Assembly: GCF_001953055.1 (NCBI RefSeq)
Contig: NZ_CP019044.1
Span: 1,426,001 to 1,490,000 of the forward strand
Length of the DNA stretch: 64,000 bases
Direction of reading: 5' to 3'
Origin: Salaquimonas pukyongi
Lineage (GTDB): Bacteria > Pseudomonadota > Alphaproteobacteria > Rhizobiales > Rhizobiaceae
The position numbers and the translations under genes were made by a program. How positions within the stretch are numbered: position 1 is the stretch's first letter; every line of letters starts with the position of its first letter. Below the pieces are notes generated by a model. The model ran no database searches, was not told where the DNA came from, and was given only the letters and a program-made list of their open reading frames with translations. Positions 37,149-44,839 of the stretch are shown here, piece after piece.

Positions 37149-37625
37149 CTATTCTGCCCGCTCGATGCGGCATTGGTAGCAGTTGAAGCGCGATGAACGC
37201 ATGTGCAGATAGGCAACGTCCTGGCGGGCGAGCATCGCTTCGGCGGCTGCAGCAAGTTCGCTCGCCGGCACCACATCCGCGACTTCGTAGTGGATACAGT
37301 CTTTGCCATCATAACCGCGCAGAATGTATTCATTGTTGTTGTAGTGGAACATCGCGGCCGGTTCGCTTGCATCGGCAGCGCGTTCGCAAGGCTCGGCATG
37401 CAGGAAGACCGGGCCGGTTTCCGCATAGGGCTGGCGCTCGCCGAACGGGCTGTAGGCAAGCGTCAAATAGGCTTCACCCGCAGCAACCGGTTTCAGGCAA
37501 TGGCGGCAGGGGATGGCCCCGCCATCGCAAACGCGTTCTATCGGTGCATTGCCATAGGCATCCGTGCTGCCGTCCCAGAACTGGCGGGCGGTTTTCGTAT
37601 CCATTCCGACAAATCTGACTGACAT
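37149..37625 (-). CDS. DUF1203 domain-containing protein
   Basis: A 158-residue protein of the DUF1203 family. The conserved opening is VRFVGMDTKTARQFWDG, followed by CRHCLKPV (Cys40, Cys43), AYLTLAYSPFGERQPYAETGPVFLHAEPC, and a closing IHYEVADVVPA ... VAYLHMRSSRFNCYQC. Paired cysteines (CRHC and CYQC) suggest a metal site. The family has no established function. Confidence 0.82.
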   Translation of the reverse strand: MSVRFVGMDTKTARQFWDGSTDAYGNAPIERVCDGGAIPCRHCLKPVAAGEAYLTLAYSPFGERQPYAETGPVFLHAEPCERAADASEPAAMFHYNNNEYILRGYDGKDCIHYEVADVVPASELAAAAEAMLARQDVAYLHMRSSRFNCYQCRIERAE

Positions 37626-37714
37626 GGCTTTCTCCCGTGTTGATGACGGGAGAGAGATGGCGGGGTTTGCTGCCGCAAGCCACCCGATTCCTGCACATTG
37701 TGCGATTTGGCAAC

Positions 37715-38248
37715 CTATTCCCAGGTCGTGACCGTTTCCTCGCTGACGGCCACGGGCGAAAAACCCATCTTCTGGTAAAGCCCCAGGGCGGCGGGATGAT
37801 CCAGCGTGTTGGTGTGAACCGTCACCTTGGCCGGATCATGATCCCATGCCTGCTGGATGGCGGCGTTGAGAAACCACTTGCCAAAGCCGAGCCCCTGATA
37901 GTCCGGCATGATGCCGAAATAGGCGATTTCAACAGCCTCCGGCAGGCCGGCAAGGTTGAGTTCGAAAAAGCCCGCCGGGCAGCCATCGGCATACAGCACG
38001 GCAAGTTCCGTTGTTTCAGCGTCAAGAATGGCTGCAAGATCACCGTCTTTCATGACACGGCGCTCATACCAGTGATGGGGCCTGCCCACCTGTTCGTACA
38101 GATAGCGGTAGAAATGCAGCTTCATGTTTTCGGCGTGCAGCAGGGCGGTTCGCGGCACGGTGGGCACTGCAAAGGTCTTGTGCGGCCTGGCAGGCATTTC
38201 CAGATGGGTGACCCGCGCCTTCAACTTGCGAGGTTTTTTTGCCGCCAT
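37715..38248 (-). CDS. GNAT family N-acetyltransferase
   Basis: A 177-residue Gcn5-related acetyltransferase. Motif A is FGIMPDYQGLGFGKWFLNAA, with the acetyl-CoA pyrophosphate loop QGLGFG, and the C-terminal motif is DHPAALGLYQKMGF. The acceptor is unknown. It lies downstream of sseA on the same strand with 57 bases between. Confidence 0.86.
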   Translation of the reverse strand: MAAKKPRKLKARVTHLEMPARPHKTFAVPTVPRTALLHAENMKLHFYRYLYEQVGRPHHWYERRVMKDGDLAAILDAETTELAVLYADGCPAGFFELNLAGLPEAVEIAYFGIMPDYQGLGFGKWFLNAAIQQAWDHDPAKVTVHTNTLDHPAALGLYQKMGFSPVAVSEETVTTWE

Positions 38249-38305
38249 GGATTGCTGCTCCGTTTTGCGATTTCCCGAGCCCTGTGGCCTGTTCCGGTGA
38301 CCGGT

Positions 38306-39157
38306 TTATGCCCAGCGGGCCACCGGCGCTTCCCTGCGGCTGCCCCATTCGGCCCATGATCCATCGTAAAGGGCATGGTTTTCATATCCACACACATCAA
38401 GCGCCAGCGTCAGGATGGCCGCCGTCACCCCCGAGCCGCAACTGGTCACCACGTGTTCGGCCTTGTTGGCGGCAACCTCCCGCAGCTTTGCCGAAAGCTC
38501 ATCTGCGGGCAACAGGCTTCCCTCGCGCACCACATCGCTGGCGGCCAGCGTGCGCGACCCAGGAACATGGCCGGACGCCAGGCCAGGTCTTGGTTCTGCT
38601 TCTTGCCCGCTAAAGCGGGTAAAGGGCCGGGCATCGAGCACCAGGGATTGTCCGCGGCGGATATTGGCAAGCATCCGGTCGAACCCCCAAACCCTGTCTG
38701 CCTGAAAACGCGGCTTGAAGGTGGCAGCCTTTGGTGTTTGCGGCGTGGCTGTCTCAACCGGATATCCGGCCTCCTTCCAGCGGTCGAACCCGCCTTCCAG
38801 AATGCGTACATTCCGTGCCCCCATGACCTTCAGCGTCCACCACACGCGTGCTGCGGAAAAAAGCCCCGGTCCGTCATAAACGACGATTTCATCCTGTTCA
38901 CCAAGGCCAAGGGCGCCAGCAGCATCTCCAAAGGCATCGGGAGAGGGCAGCATGTGCGGCAGGTCCGATGATGTATCGGCGATGGCATCGATGTCGAAAT
39001 GGACAGCACCGGGAATGCGCGCTGTCGAAAACTCCGCCTTGCCGTCGCGTTCCATCGCCGGCAGATACCAGGAAGCATCCACACATTTCGGCTGATTGTT
39101 CTCAAGCCGTTCTGCAAGTTCCGGCGCTGAAACAAAGAACTCGCTGCGCTCAGTCAT
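38306..39157 (-). CDS. sseA: 3-mercaptopyruvate sulfurtransferase
   Basis: A 283-residue two-domain rhodanese that moves sulfur from 3-mercaptopyruvate to thiol acceptors or cyanide. The active-site loop CGSGVT in the second domain identifies the mercaptopyruvate rather than the thiosulfate type. The first domain carries the inactive rhodanese fold with VVYDGPGLFSAARVWW. The ATG at 39157 overlaps the end of the upstream GFA gene by 8 bases. It is part of a sulfur-flavoured run that includes cysK upstream. Confidence 0.92.
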   Translation of the reverse strand: MTERSEFFVSAPELAERLENNQPKCVDASWYLPAMERDGKAEFSTARIPGAVHFDIDAIADTSSDLPHMLPSPDAFGDAAGALGLGEQDEIVVYDGPGLFSAARVWWTLKVMGARNVRILEGGFDRWKEAGYPVETATPQTPKAATFKPRFQADRVWGFDRMLANIRRGQSLVLDARPFTRFSGQEAEPRPGLASGHVPGSRTLAASDVVREGSLLPADELSAKLREVAANKAEHVVTSCGSGVTAAILTLALDVCGYENHALYDGSWAEWGSRREAPVARWA

Positions 39158-39644
39158 CGGCGTTTTCCCTGGTTGCTTGCGGCTGGGCGAGCGCCTCATG
39201 CCAGACTTCGATGGATTTGTCGGGATAGCCTTCGAAATGCTGGTGTTTGGGCCCGCGGGCTGGCTCCACCCAGCTCGCCTTGAATTCCGTCATGATGTGG
39301 ACGGTTTCGGGCGCAGCGGGCAGGTCGGTATCGATTGCCGAAGCGAACGGGTGCACCAGATCGGGCCATTTACCGTGATAGACCCACAGGCCCGAGCCGC
39401 ATTTGCTGCAGAACCGGCGCTCCAGGTCGCTTATGCCGTTCTCGGTAACCGCGTTGTAGACGGCGATGTGTTCCTCGCCCTCGACTTCCAGCGAATCGGC
39501 CCAGCCCATGATGTTGATTGCATACCCGCCGCCGCCCTGGGTCTTGCGGCAGATCGAGCAATAGCAGCGCTGATACGGGTAGGGGGTGTTCGTCTCCACG
39601 CTGAAGCGGACGGATTTGCAGTGGCAGGAACCTTCAAGCTTCAT
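39150..39644 (-). CDS. GFA family zinc protein (glutathione-dependent formaldehyde-activating-like)
   Basis: A 164-residue CENP-V/GFA-fold protein with zinc-binding cysteines in CHCKSV, CYCSICRK and FCSKCGSGLW. Despite the family name, most members have no proven formaldehyde activity, so this is a fold-level call. It overlaps sseA by 8 bases and follows the alanyl-tRNA editing gene by 18 bases. Confidence 0.86.
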   Translation of the reverse strand: MKLEGSCHCKSVRFSVETNTPYPYQRCYCSICRKTQGGGGYAINIMGWADSLEVEGEEHIAVYNAVTENGISDLERRFCSKCGSGLWVYHGKWPDLVHPFASAIDTDLPAAPETVHIMTEFKASWVEPARGPKHQHFEGYPDKSIEVWHEALAQPQATRENADD

Positions 39645-39662
39645 GGCTAAGCCCTGTTTTGT

Positions 39663-40406
39663 CTACTGTGGCGCAAGGGCACCGAATCGCAGCCGGAAAC
39701 GGCGGTTTTCCTTGCCCTTTTTCTCGATCTTGCCGATGTGAATTTCGCCCACCTCCTGGGTTTCGCTCACATGGGTGCCGCCGCAGGGCTGGCTGTCCAC
39801 CGATGAATTTTCCCCGATGCAAACCAGCCGGATATCGCCGAGGCCGCGCGGCGGGCGCACATTCTTCGAGCGCACAATATCGGGATTGGCGTCGAGTTCG
39901 GCTTCACTGATCCATTGCGAAAAGACCGGATGATTGCCCTTAACCAGCGCCATCAGTTGATCCGTCACGTCTTCCTTGGTGATACCGGCCTCGGGAAGGT
40001 CGAAATCCACCCGCGATTCTTCCTCGCCCACATTGGCGGAGGTGATTGGATAGGGGCAGACGACGGAAAGCAGATGGCAGGCTGTGTGCATGCGCATCAG
40101 CTTGTAGCGGCGCTCCCAGTCGATATGGCCGGTGAGTGTCTCGCCGACTTCGGGCACTGTTTCGCCCTCGGCCGGCACCAGCACGATTTCGGATTTGTCA
40201 TCTCCGTGAACGGTGGTGGCGATGGCGATTTTCGAGCCGTCGGCGCGCTCCAGGTGGCCGCTGTCGCCCGGCTGCCCGCCGCTGGTGGCATAAAAATTGG
40301 TGCAGTTAAGAACAATGCCGCCGCGCTCATTGATGGCGGTGACCATGCCTTCGCAGGCGCTCAGATAGGCATCGTCCAGAAAGGCCTTTCGGGTCTGTCC
40401 GCTCAT
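39663..40406 (-). CDS. Alanyl-tRNA editing protein (AlaX family)
   Basis: A 247-residue free-standing homologue of the AlaRS editing domain, which hydrolyses Ser- or Gly-tRNA-Ala. Zinc ligands are visible in MRMHTACHLL (HxxxH) and SQPCGGTHVSET (CxxxH). The N-terminal beta-barrel region (NFYATSGGQPGDSG) identifies the longer AlaX-M type. It follows cysK by only 12 bases, so the two are probably co-transcribed. Confidence 0.9.
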   Translation of the reverse strand: MSGQTRKAFLDDAYLSACEGMVTAINERGGIVLNCTNFYATSGGQPGDSGHLERADGSKIAIATTVHGDDKSEIVLVPAEGETVPEVGETLTGHIDWERRYKLMRMHTACHLLSVVCPYPITSANVGEEESRVDFDLPEAGITKEDVTDQLMALVKGNHPVFSQWISEAELDANPDIVRSKNVRPPRGLGDIRLVCIGENSSVDSQPCGGTHVSETQEVGEIHIGKIEKKGKENRRFRLRFGALAPQ

Positions 40407-40418
40407 GGGATGGTTGCC

Positions 40419-41464
40419 TTACGCGCTTTCGGGAACGTCTTCATAGGGGATATCGGCCCGGGGCGTTCGTTCGAGCCATGGCGGAACCGGCAATTCCTTC
40501 GATCGCAGAAAATCCGGGTTGAACAGTTTCGACTGATAGCGCGAGCCGAAATCGCACAATACGGTCACGATCGTGTGGCCGGGCCCCAGTTCCCTGGCCA
40601 GCCGTATCGCGCCGGCAATGTTGATACCGGTCGAACCCCCAAGGCAAAGCCCTTCATGTTCCAGGACGTCGAAAACAATCGGTACAGCCTCCTTGTCTGG
40701 TATCTGGTAACAGAAGTCCGGCGTAAATCCCTCCAGATTGGCGGTGATGCGGCCCTGGCCGATGCCTTCGGTGATCGAATCGCCTTCGGACTTGAATTCG
40801 CCTGTGGTGTAGTAGGAATAAAGCGCCGCGCCGTTCGGGTCTGCCAGCGCTACCTTGATGTTGCTGTTCTTTGCCTTCAGCCCGGCGCCGACCCCTGCCA
40901 GCGTGCCGCCCGTGCCGACAGCTGAAACGAACCCGTCCACCTTGCCTTCGGTCTGTTCCCAGATTTCCTGCGCCGTGGTGCGGGTGTGCCCGTCTCGGTT
41001 GGCCACATTGTCGAACTGGTTGGCCCAGATTGCTCCGGCCGAACTTTCCCTGGCGATCTGGTCGGCAAGCCGACCCGAGATTTTCACATAGTTGTTGGGA
41101 TTGCGATAGGGAACGGCAGGCACCTCCACCAGCTCTGCCCCATCAGCCGCAGCGCATCCTTTTTCTCCTGGCTCTGGGTCTTGGGAATGACGATGACGGT
41201 CTTAAAGCCAAGCGCATTGGCCACAACCGTAAGACCGATTCCGGTATTCCCGGCGGTTCCTTCAACGATGATGCCACCCTTTTCGATCTGCTTGTTCTTG
41301 ATTGCATCCTCGATGATGAAGAGACCGGCTCGGTCCTTGACCGACTGGCCCGGATTGGCAAATTCGGCCTTGCCGAGGATGTTGCAGCCGGTCATTTCAG
41401 AGGCCTGCCGCAAGCGGATAAGCGGCGTGTTGCCGATCGCTTCGAGAGTGGAATTCCTGATCAT
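40419..41464 (-). CDS. cysK: Cysteine synthase A, frameshifted as read
   Basis: O-acetylserine sulfhydrylase: O-acetylserine plus sulfide gives cysteine, using PLP. The N-terminal part (IRNSTLEAIGNTPLIRL, PLP lysine in NPGQSVKDRA, EGTAGNTGIGL) and the C-terminal part (EVPAVPYRNPNNYVKIS, VGTGGTLAGVG, GSTGINIAGA) are in different frames. The break is at a run of four C at 41138-41141 (four G on the coding strand) where five are expected. Adding one base restores LMGAELVEVP and a 348-residue protein. Sequence error or a real mutation cannot be separated here. tRNA-Cys lies upstream on the same strand. Confidence 0.88.
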
Positions 41465-41677
41465 TGCATGTTTCCTGTCCGCAAACTTGTCTGGCACCGC
41501 GCATTACGCATTTTGCCAAGCTGTTGACGCGGCAGACTATTGGCCAAGCAGACCGGGAGCAAGACGATAAACCTGTCATGCGAAGGAAATGTCATATCCG
41601 CGCCATTGGCGGCAACGCGTTTTCCGGCCCGGGCCGGGCACGGCAATAAATTGCTATCGGTAAAGGGGAGGGAATGA

Positions 41678-41751
41678 TGGAGGCCTCGCCCGGAATCGAA
41701 CCGGGGTGCAAGGATTTGCAGTCCTCTGCGTAACCACTCCGCCACGAGGCC
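41678..41751 (-). tRNA. tRNA-Cys (anticodon GCA)
   Basis: Read on the minus strand from 41751. The acceptor stem GGCCTCG pairs with CGAGGCC, the anticodon loop is CTGCAAA (anticodon GCA), the T-arm is CCCCGGTTCGATTCCGGG, and the 3' end TCCA is encoded (discriminator T plus CCA). All stems of the cloverleaf are complete. It lies upstream of cysK, on the same strand, with 213 bases between. Confidence 0.96.
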
Positions 41752-41958
41752 AACCGGCGCCCCATATCTGCCAAGCACCACAACCTGTCAAGGTTGAAGG
41801 CGGCAAAAGGCACCCGCATTGGCCGGTTTATTTCACCGCAAGGTGAACGGGTGGCAAACACAGGCTGCAAAACAGACCCCGTACAAAGAATTTTTTGCTG
41901 TGCGGCTTGGCAAACCGGTTTCCCCTTTGTATAGGCTTCGCGGTCGATACCGACGTGA

Positions 41959-42033
41959 TCCCCGGTAGCTCAGTGGTAGAGCAGTTGACTGTTAATCAAT
42001 TGGTCGCTGGTTCGAATCCGGCCCGGGGAGCCA
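41959..42033 (+). tRNA. tRNA-Asn (anticodon GTT)
   Basis: Acceptor stem TCCCCGG pairs with CCGGGGA. The D-arm is TAGCTCAGTGGTAGAGC, the anticodon loop is CTGTTAA (anticodon GTT), the T-loop is GGTTCGAATCC, and the discriminator G plus CCA is encoded. It is divergent from tRNA-Cys, with 207 bases between them. Confidence 0.97.
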
Positions 42034-42177
42034 CTCTTTTACAGCGCACTCAGACAGGCTCTTGGTGCGCCGGCAGGCCGGCATCCCGATCCGCCCCGCG
42101 GCACCGGCGCCCGGCCGGGGAATGGCAGTCAGTCTCGGGACCCGAAAGTCGGCCAGAAACCGGATAGGGCACATGCC

Positions 42178-42831
42178 ATGCTAGATTTCGATACCGCCCG
42201 CCAAAACATGGTTGATTGCCAGATACGCACCAGCGACGTCACCAACCATGAACTCCTGGAAGCCCTTTCCACCGTGCCGCGCGAGCGCTTCGTGCCGCAA
42301 GAAAAGGCGGAACTTGCCTATATCGACGAGGACGTTGAAATTGCCAGGGGCCGCTATCTGATGGAGCCGGCCCCCCTGGCCAAGCTCATTCAGGCCGCCG
42401 GCGTGTCGAAGGATGATGTGGTGCTCGATGTGGGCTGCGGCTCCGGTTACACCACGGCTGTTCTTTCCCGTCTTGCCTCCATCGTCATTGCGGTTGAACA
42501 GGACGAGGGGCTTGCCGCTTTGGCAACCAGCACGCTTTCCGAACTCGATTACGACAATGCGATTGTCGTTCAAGGCGATCTGCGCGCCGGATACCCCTCC
42601 GAGGGGCCGTATGATGTGATATTTCTCGGCGGTGCGGTGGATGAAATTCCTTCCGGCCTGTTTGCGCAACTGAGCGAGGGCGGAAAACTGCTGGCCGTGG
42701 AGGGCCACGGAAATGCGGGCGTTGCACGGCTCTACATGCGCAACGGGTCGGATTTCAGCGGCCGCAGCCTGTTCAATTGCGCCATCCAGCCTTTGCCCGG
42801 GTTCGAAAAGAAACCTGAATTCGTTTTTTAA
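42178..42831 (+). CDS. pcm: Protein-L-isoaspartate O-methyltransferase family protein
   Basis: A 217-residue SAM-dependent methyltransferase of the PCMT family, which starts repair of isoaspartyl residues. Visible blocks are RQNMVDCQIRTSDVTNHELLEAL, VPRERFVP, the SAM motif VLDVGCGSGYTTAVLS and IFLGGAVDEIP. The C-terminal half is shorter and more divergent than in E. coli Pcm, as in other rhizobial copies beside tolC, so true isoaspartate activity is not certain. First gene of the conserved pcm-tolC-popZ-valS block. Confidence 0.88.
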   Translation: MLDFDTARQNMVDCQIRTSDVTNHELLEALSTVPRERFVPQEKAELAYIDEDVEIARGRYLMEPAPLAKLIQAAGVSKDDVVLDVGCGSGYTTAVLSRLASIVIAVEQDEGLAALATSTLSELDYDNAIVVQGDLRAGYPSEGPYDVIFLGGAVDEIPSGLFAQLSEGGKLLAVEGHGNAGVARLYMRNGSDFSGRSLFNCAIQPLPGFEKKPEFVF

Positions 42832-43018
42832 GTGAGAATTGCCGCATGCAATCAACGGCTGGTTGTTGCTTCTTTGCCACGCTTGTGAGCGGCCTCGATG
42901 AAACCGGTCATTTTCATTGACCCTGCCGCAGCAGGCATTAGTGTCTTTGCAGAATTCTGAATTCGGAAATCCGCGATATTTTGGCGCCGGCATTTGGTGC
43001 AGATTGCCGCCAACGCCT

Positions 43019-43050
43019 TGTATGGGGCTTTGTATGGGGCCATGTATCGG
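43019..43050. repeat. 12-bp tandem repeat (2.6 copies)
   Basis: TGTATGGGGCTT at 43019-43030, TGTATGGGGCCA at 43031-43042, then partial TGTATCGG. It lies in the tolC upstream region. No known function. Confidence 0.7.
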
Positions 43051-43158
43051 TCGGAATTCCGCTCTGCCGGTGGCGGGTGGCCGCTTTACCGGCCGAAACA
43101 GTCTGGAACAGCAATTGTCACGGCGCACGGGGAAGCGCCCGAACCGGCACTGCGCATC

Positions 43159-43196
43159 GCATTCTTGGGGCATTCTTGGGGCATCCTTGGGGCATC
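43159..43196. repeat. 11-bp tandem repeat (3.4 copies)
   Basis: GCATTCTTGGG twice (43159-43169, 43170-43180), GCATCCTTGGG (43181-43191), then partial GCATC. It ends about 30 bases before the tolC ATG, so it would lie in the 5' untranslated leader or core promoter. Copy-number change by slippage could alter expression; this is inference. Confidence 0.75.
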
Positions 43197-43225
43197 GCGG
43201 CGGGTCGACACTGGGTAGAGTTGAT

Positions 43226-44599
43226 ATGCGTATTCACCGGAAGTTTCTCTTTGCTGCCTGCCTGTGTGTTGGCTTGTTGGCCGGCGGGCAACCTGCCCTG
43301 GCGCAGACCATGAAGGAAGCGCTGGCGCTGGCCTATGCCAACAATCCTTCCATCAATGCCCAGAGGGCGGGGACCAGGGCAGCAGATGAGGCGGTCGCAA
43401 TCGCCAAATCCGGTTACCGGCCCACGATTGCCGGCAGCGCCTATCAGGGCAAGAGCTGGACACAAACACGTTCCCCCCTTGGCAAAACCACCACGCGTCT
43501 GGCGCCGGGTGGGTTCGGTGTCGAGATTTCCCAGAACCTGTTCGACGGCTTTCGCACCCAGAACAACGTGCGGTCGGCAAAAGCTGCCGTGATGGCCAGC
43601 CGGGAAACGCTGCGCAATGTGGAGCAGAACATCCTGTTCGATGCAGCCAGCGTGTATATGGATGTCCTGCGAGATCGTGCCGTTGCCGGTTACCGCCGCA
43701 AGTCGCTGGTTTTCCTGGAAGAACAGGTGCGTTCGGAAACAAGCCGTTTCGATGTGGGCGAAAGCACCCGCACTGACGTTGCCCAGGCCAGAGGCCGCCG
43801 TGCCGCGGCCCAGGCGCAGCTTGCTGCAGCCCAGGCGCAGCTGAAATCGAGCATTGCAGTATTCATGCAGGTGGTTGGCCGTGAGCCGAAAAACCTTCGC
43901 TCGCCCAAACCGGTAACCCGCCTTATCCCCTCCAGCATGACGACCGCCCTGGACGTTGCGCGCACCAACCACCCGGCCATCAAGGCAACCAGGCATCTCG
44001 TCGACCAGGCGCTGTTCAACGTCAAGAGTGCCGAGGGCGAACTTCTGCCGACGCTGTCGCTGAATGGCGGCATAAGCCGCGATGTCGATGTTGGCGTCAA
44101 TACAGACCGCGATTCAGCCAGCGTCACCGCCCGCTTGAGCGTTCCCATCTATCAGGGCGGCCGCGTATCGGCGACGGTCCGCCAGAACAAGGAAGTGCTG
44201 GGACAGCGCCGCATCGAGGTCGATCAGGCCATCGACAATGTGCGCGCCGCCGTGGTTTCCGCCTATTCCCAGCTAGAGGCCGCGCGCGCATCCGTCATTG
44301 CCAACCAGACCCAGCTTGAGGCGGCAAACCTTGCCCTGCAGGGGGCCGTCGAAGAGCGCAAGGTCGGCCAGCGCACGACCTTGGACGTCCTCAACACCCA
44401 GCAGGAAGTGATCAATGCACAGATTGCACTGGCCCAGGCGCGCCGCGATCTTGTGGTCGCTTCCTATGCTGCCCTTTCGGCAATCGGCAAGCTGGATGTG
44501 CCAACGCTGAAGCTCAGCGTCGCCCGCTATGAGCCTGAAGATCACTATCAGGCCGTCAAGGACAAGTGGTACGGTCTGCGCACGCCCGACGGCCAGTAG
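43226..44599 (+). CDS. tolC: TolC family outer membrane efflux protein
   Basis: The 457-residue outer-membrane channel of tripartite efflux pumps and type I secretion. The signal peptide (LFAACLCVGLLAGGQPALA-QT) is followed by the TolC repeat structure. Repeat one contains KEALALAYANNPSINAQRAGTRAADE and VEISQNLFDGFRTQNNVRSAK; repeat two contains ALDVARTNHPAIKATRHLVDQAL and ARLSVPIYQGGRVSATVRQNKE. The start at 43226 is set by the signal peptide. It is followed by popZ in the usual order. Confidence 0.94.
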   Translation: MRIHRKFLFAACLCVGLLAGGQPALAQTMKEALALAYANNPSINAQRAGTRAADEAVAIAKSGYRPTIAGSAYQGKSWTQTRSPLGKTTTRLAPGGFGVEISQNLFDGFRTQNNVRSAKAAVMASRETLRNVEQNILFDAASVYMDVLRDRAVAGYRRKSLVFLEEQVRSETSRFDVGESTRTDVAQARGRRAAAQAQLAAAQAQLKSSIAVFMQVVGREPKNLRSPKPVTRLIPSSMTTALDVARTNHPAIKATRHLVDQALFNVKSAEGELLPTLSLNGGISRDVDVGVNTDRDSASVTARLSVPIYQGGRVSATVRQNKEVLGQRRIEVDQAIDNVRAAVVSAYSQLEAARASVIANQTQLEAANLALQGAVEERKVGQRTTLDVLNTQQEVINAQIALAQARRDLVVASYAALSAIGKLDVPTLKLSVARYEPEDHYQAVKDKWYGLRTPDGQ

Positions 44600-44804
44600 C
44601 GGCGCGCTATCCCACAGCCATTTTCGGTTGTAGCAGCACATGTGCGCAGCGGTTACCAATTCGCTTGCCGATAGGGTATCATTCATTGATTCGTGGCTTT
44701 CAGCGCATCGTGCCATGGGGATGGCCAGCGCTCTTTACTGGCCCATGAGCGGGGCAATGCGCCTCAATGGAACGGGGAGGGCGCTGATTGGGACAGCAAA
44801 GCGG

Positions 44805-44839
44805 AGATCGGGCTATGGGGAAGATCGGGCCATGGGGGA
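44805..44839. repeat. 17-bp imperfect tandem duplication spanning the popZ start
   Basis: AGATCGGGCTATGGGGA at 44805-44821 is followed directly by AGATCGGGCCATGGGGG. The second copy contains the ATG chosen for popZ and the first supplies a GGGGA ribosome-site-like stretch. The duplication may have created or strengthened this start. Confidence 0.6.

Larger units (their letters stand above)
42832..43225. other. 394-bp intergenic region before tolC with short tandem repeats
   Basis: No convincing gene. The tolC frame stays open through most of it, but without family similarity and ahead of a clear signal peptide. It contains two separate short tandem repeats (43019-43050 and 43159-43196), annotated below, and overlapping EcoRI-like GAATTC palindromes near 42953-42964. 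The tolC promoter must lie here or in pcm. Confidence 0.55.

Noticed and set aside
40419-41464. Reading cysK as two separate genes.
   Set aside because: The two open frames abut exactly at conserved residues of one family and one base restores the whole enzyme.
42917-43225. Possible N-terminal extension of TolC by 103 residues.
   Set aside because: The extension has no similarity to TolC, is built partly from short DNA repeats, and would bury a clear signal peptide that starts at 43226.
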